Positions 5,459 through 5,843 of a stretch of DNA of 5,843 nucleotides are shown piece after piece (the first letter of the stretch is position 1; each line of letters starts with the position of its first letter). Location of the stretch: positions 1 to 5,843 of the forward strand of contig CALABN010000009.1 in assembly GCA_937885735.1 (NCBI GenBank), written 5' to 3'. Origin of the DNA: an uncultured Bacteroidota bacterium (GTDB lineage Bacteria; Bacteroidota; Bacteroidia; Bacteroidales; SZUA-534). The notes beneath the pieces were generated by a model. The model was not told the DNA's origin. It was given only the letters and a program-made list of their open reading frames with translations, and ran no database searches. Both the position numbers and the translations under genes were made by a program.

Positions 5459-5843
5459 ATGAAGACTTTGGATATGATGAGAGTGATGATGGCAGTAGTT
5501 ATGATGGCAGGAGTATTTGCTGGATGTAGTAGCAAAGAGTCAGATAAGCCAAGTGGAACAATCACACTTGCAGGTAGTACTTCAATGGAGAAGCTCTGCG
5601 AGGCTATGAGTGAGAGTTTTATGGAAGAGTATCCAGACATCACAGTTACTATTGAATATACAGGTTCTGGTGCAGGTCTTGAATCACTTAATGCAGGTAG
5701 TGTAGATATAGGAAATGCATCACGTCATATCAAAGATGAAGAATTAGCAAGTGGCGCTACAGAAAATATTATTGCACTAGATGGTATCGCAGTAATTGTA
5801 GATAAGGACAATTCAGTAACAAATATTTCATCAGAGGAGCTAG
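5459..5843 (+). CDS. pstS: Phosphate ABC transporter substrate-binding lipoprotein PstS, N-terminal part, cut by the window edge
   Basis: 128 codons are present. After a signal peptide with a hydrophobic core (MMAVVMMAGVFAG, about residues 10-22) comes a lipobox FAGC with the lipidated cysteine at residue 23, then a Ser/Lys/Glu linker. The mature part has GTITLAGSTSMEKLCEAMSE, EYPDITVTIEYTGSGAGLES and GSVDIGNASR, the standard PstS landmarks: the GSTS phosphate-binding turn, the GSGAG loop and the DIG.ASR motif. It captures phosphate outside the membrane for the PstCAB transporter and usually heads a pst operon under PhoB/PhoP control. The sequence style is clostridial rather than Bacteroidota. 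The ATG at 5459 lies 12 nt after the serpin stop, with no Shine-Dalgarno or promoter visible; other in-frame ATGs (5474, 5477, 5486, 5489) have none either. The C-terminus is outside the window. Confidence 0.93.
   Translation, partial: MKTLDMMRVMMAVVMMAGVFAGCSSKESDKPSGTITLAGSTSMEKLCEAMSESFMEEYPDITVTIEYTGSGAGLESLNAGSVDIGNASRHIKDEELASGATENIIALDGIAVIVDKDNSVTNISSEEL

Noticed and set aside
5443..5643. Minus-strand open frame of 66 codons opposite pstS
   Set aside because: The plus strand encodes a clear PstS signal peptide and phosphate-binding motifs; the minus-strand frame is a shadow. It would be the only candidate parent for the hairpin terminator but is not convincing.
1..5843. CRISPR arrays, tRNAs, insertion sequences
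   Set aside because: No spaced direct repeats, tRNA cloverleaf or transposase motifs were seen on either strand.

Overview
The window joins two unlike pieces of DNA. Positions 1 to about 5165 hold a compact leftward (minus-strand) polysaccharide gene cluster of Bacteroidota type. Positions about 5165 to 5843 hold a short rightward segment with a broken serpin gene and the start of a phosphate-binding lipoprotein gene that looks clostridial (Bacillota). The organism call for the left part rests on gene content (surface-glycan cassette), tightly packed genes, and the near absence of Shine-Dalgarno sequences before the starts. The call for the right part rests on the protein style of PstS and the serpin. 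Neither call was tested by a database search.

Minus-strand operon, in order of transcription: (1) an IspD/TarI-like cytidylyltransferase (5081-4353); (2) an extended short-chain dehydrogenase / NAD-dependent epimerase (4353-3271); (3) a 12-TM O-antigen ligase/polymerase-like protein with a large extracytoplasmic insert resembling a carbohydrate-binding beta-sandwich (3251-1422); (4) a DegT/DnrJ/EryC1-type PLP aminotransferase (1425-226); (5) the N-terminus of a bacterial sugar transferase that starts at GTG and runs off the left edge (229-1). Junctions are a 1-nt overlap, a 19-nt gap, and two 4-nt overlaps (ATGA, GTGA), so the five genes are very probably co-transcribed and translationally coupled.

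Together they suggest synthesis of a capsule, exopolysaccharide or O-antigen. Genes 1 and 2 would make a CDP-activated polyol or sugar, gene 4 would make an amino sugar nucleotide, gene 5 would load the first sugar phosphate on undecaprenyl phosphate, and gene 3 would polymerise or ligate the finished chain.

Upstream of the operon is an AT-rich leader of about 60-80 bp and a perfect 10-bp inverted repeat (5144-5165) that looks like a minus-strand intrinsic terminator. Serpin homology starts within a few bases of the right edge of this hairpin, already in the middle of the serpin fold. The serpin stops after about 93 codons, and pstS begins 12 nt later without a ribosome binding site. The most notable points are this probable breakpoint (natural rearrangement or assembly/amplification chimera), the insert in the ligase, and the CDP-activation gene pair. 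No tRNA, rRNA, CRISPR array or insertion sequence was seen.
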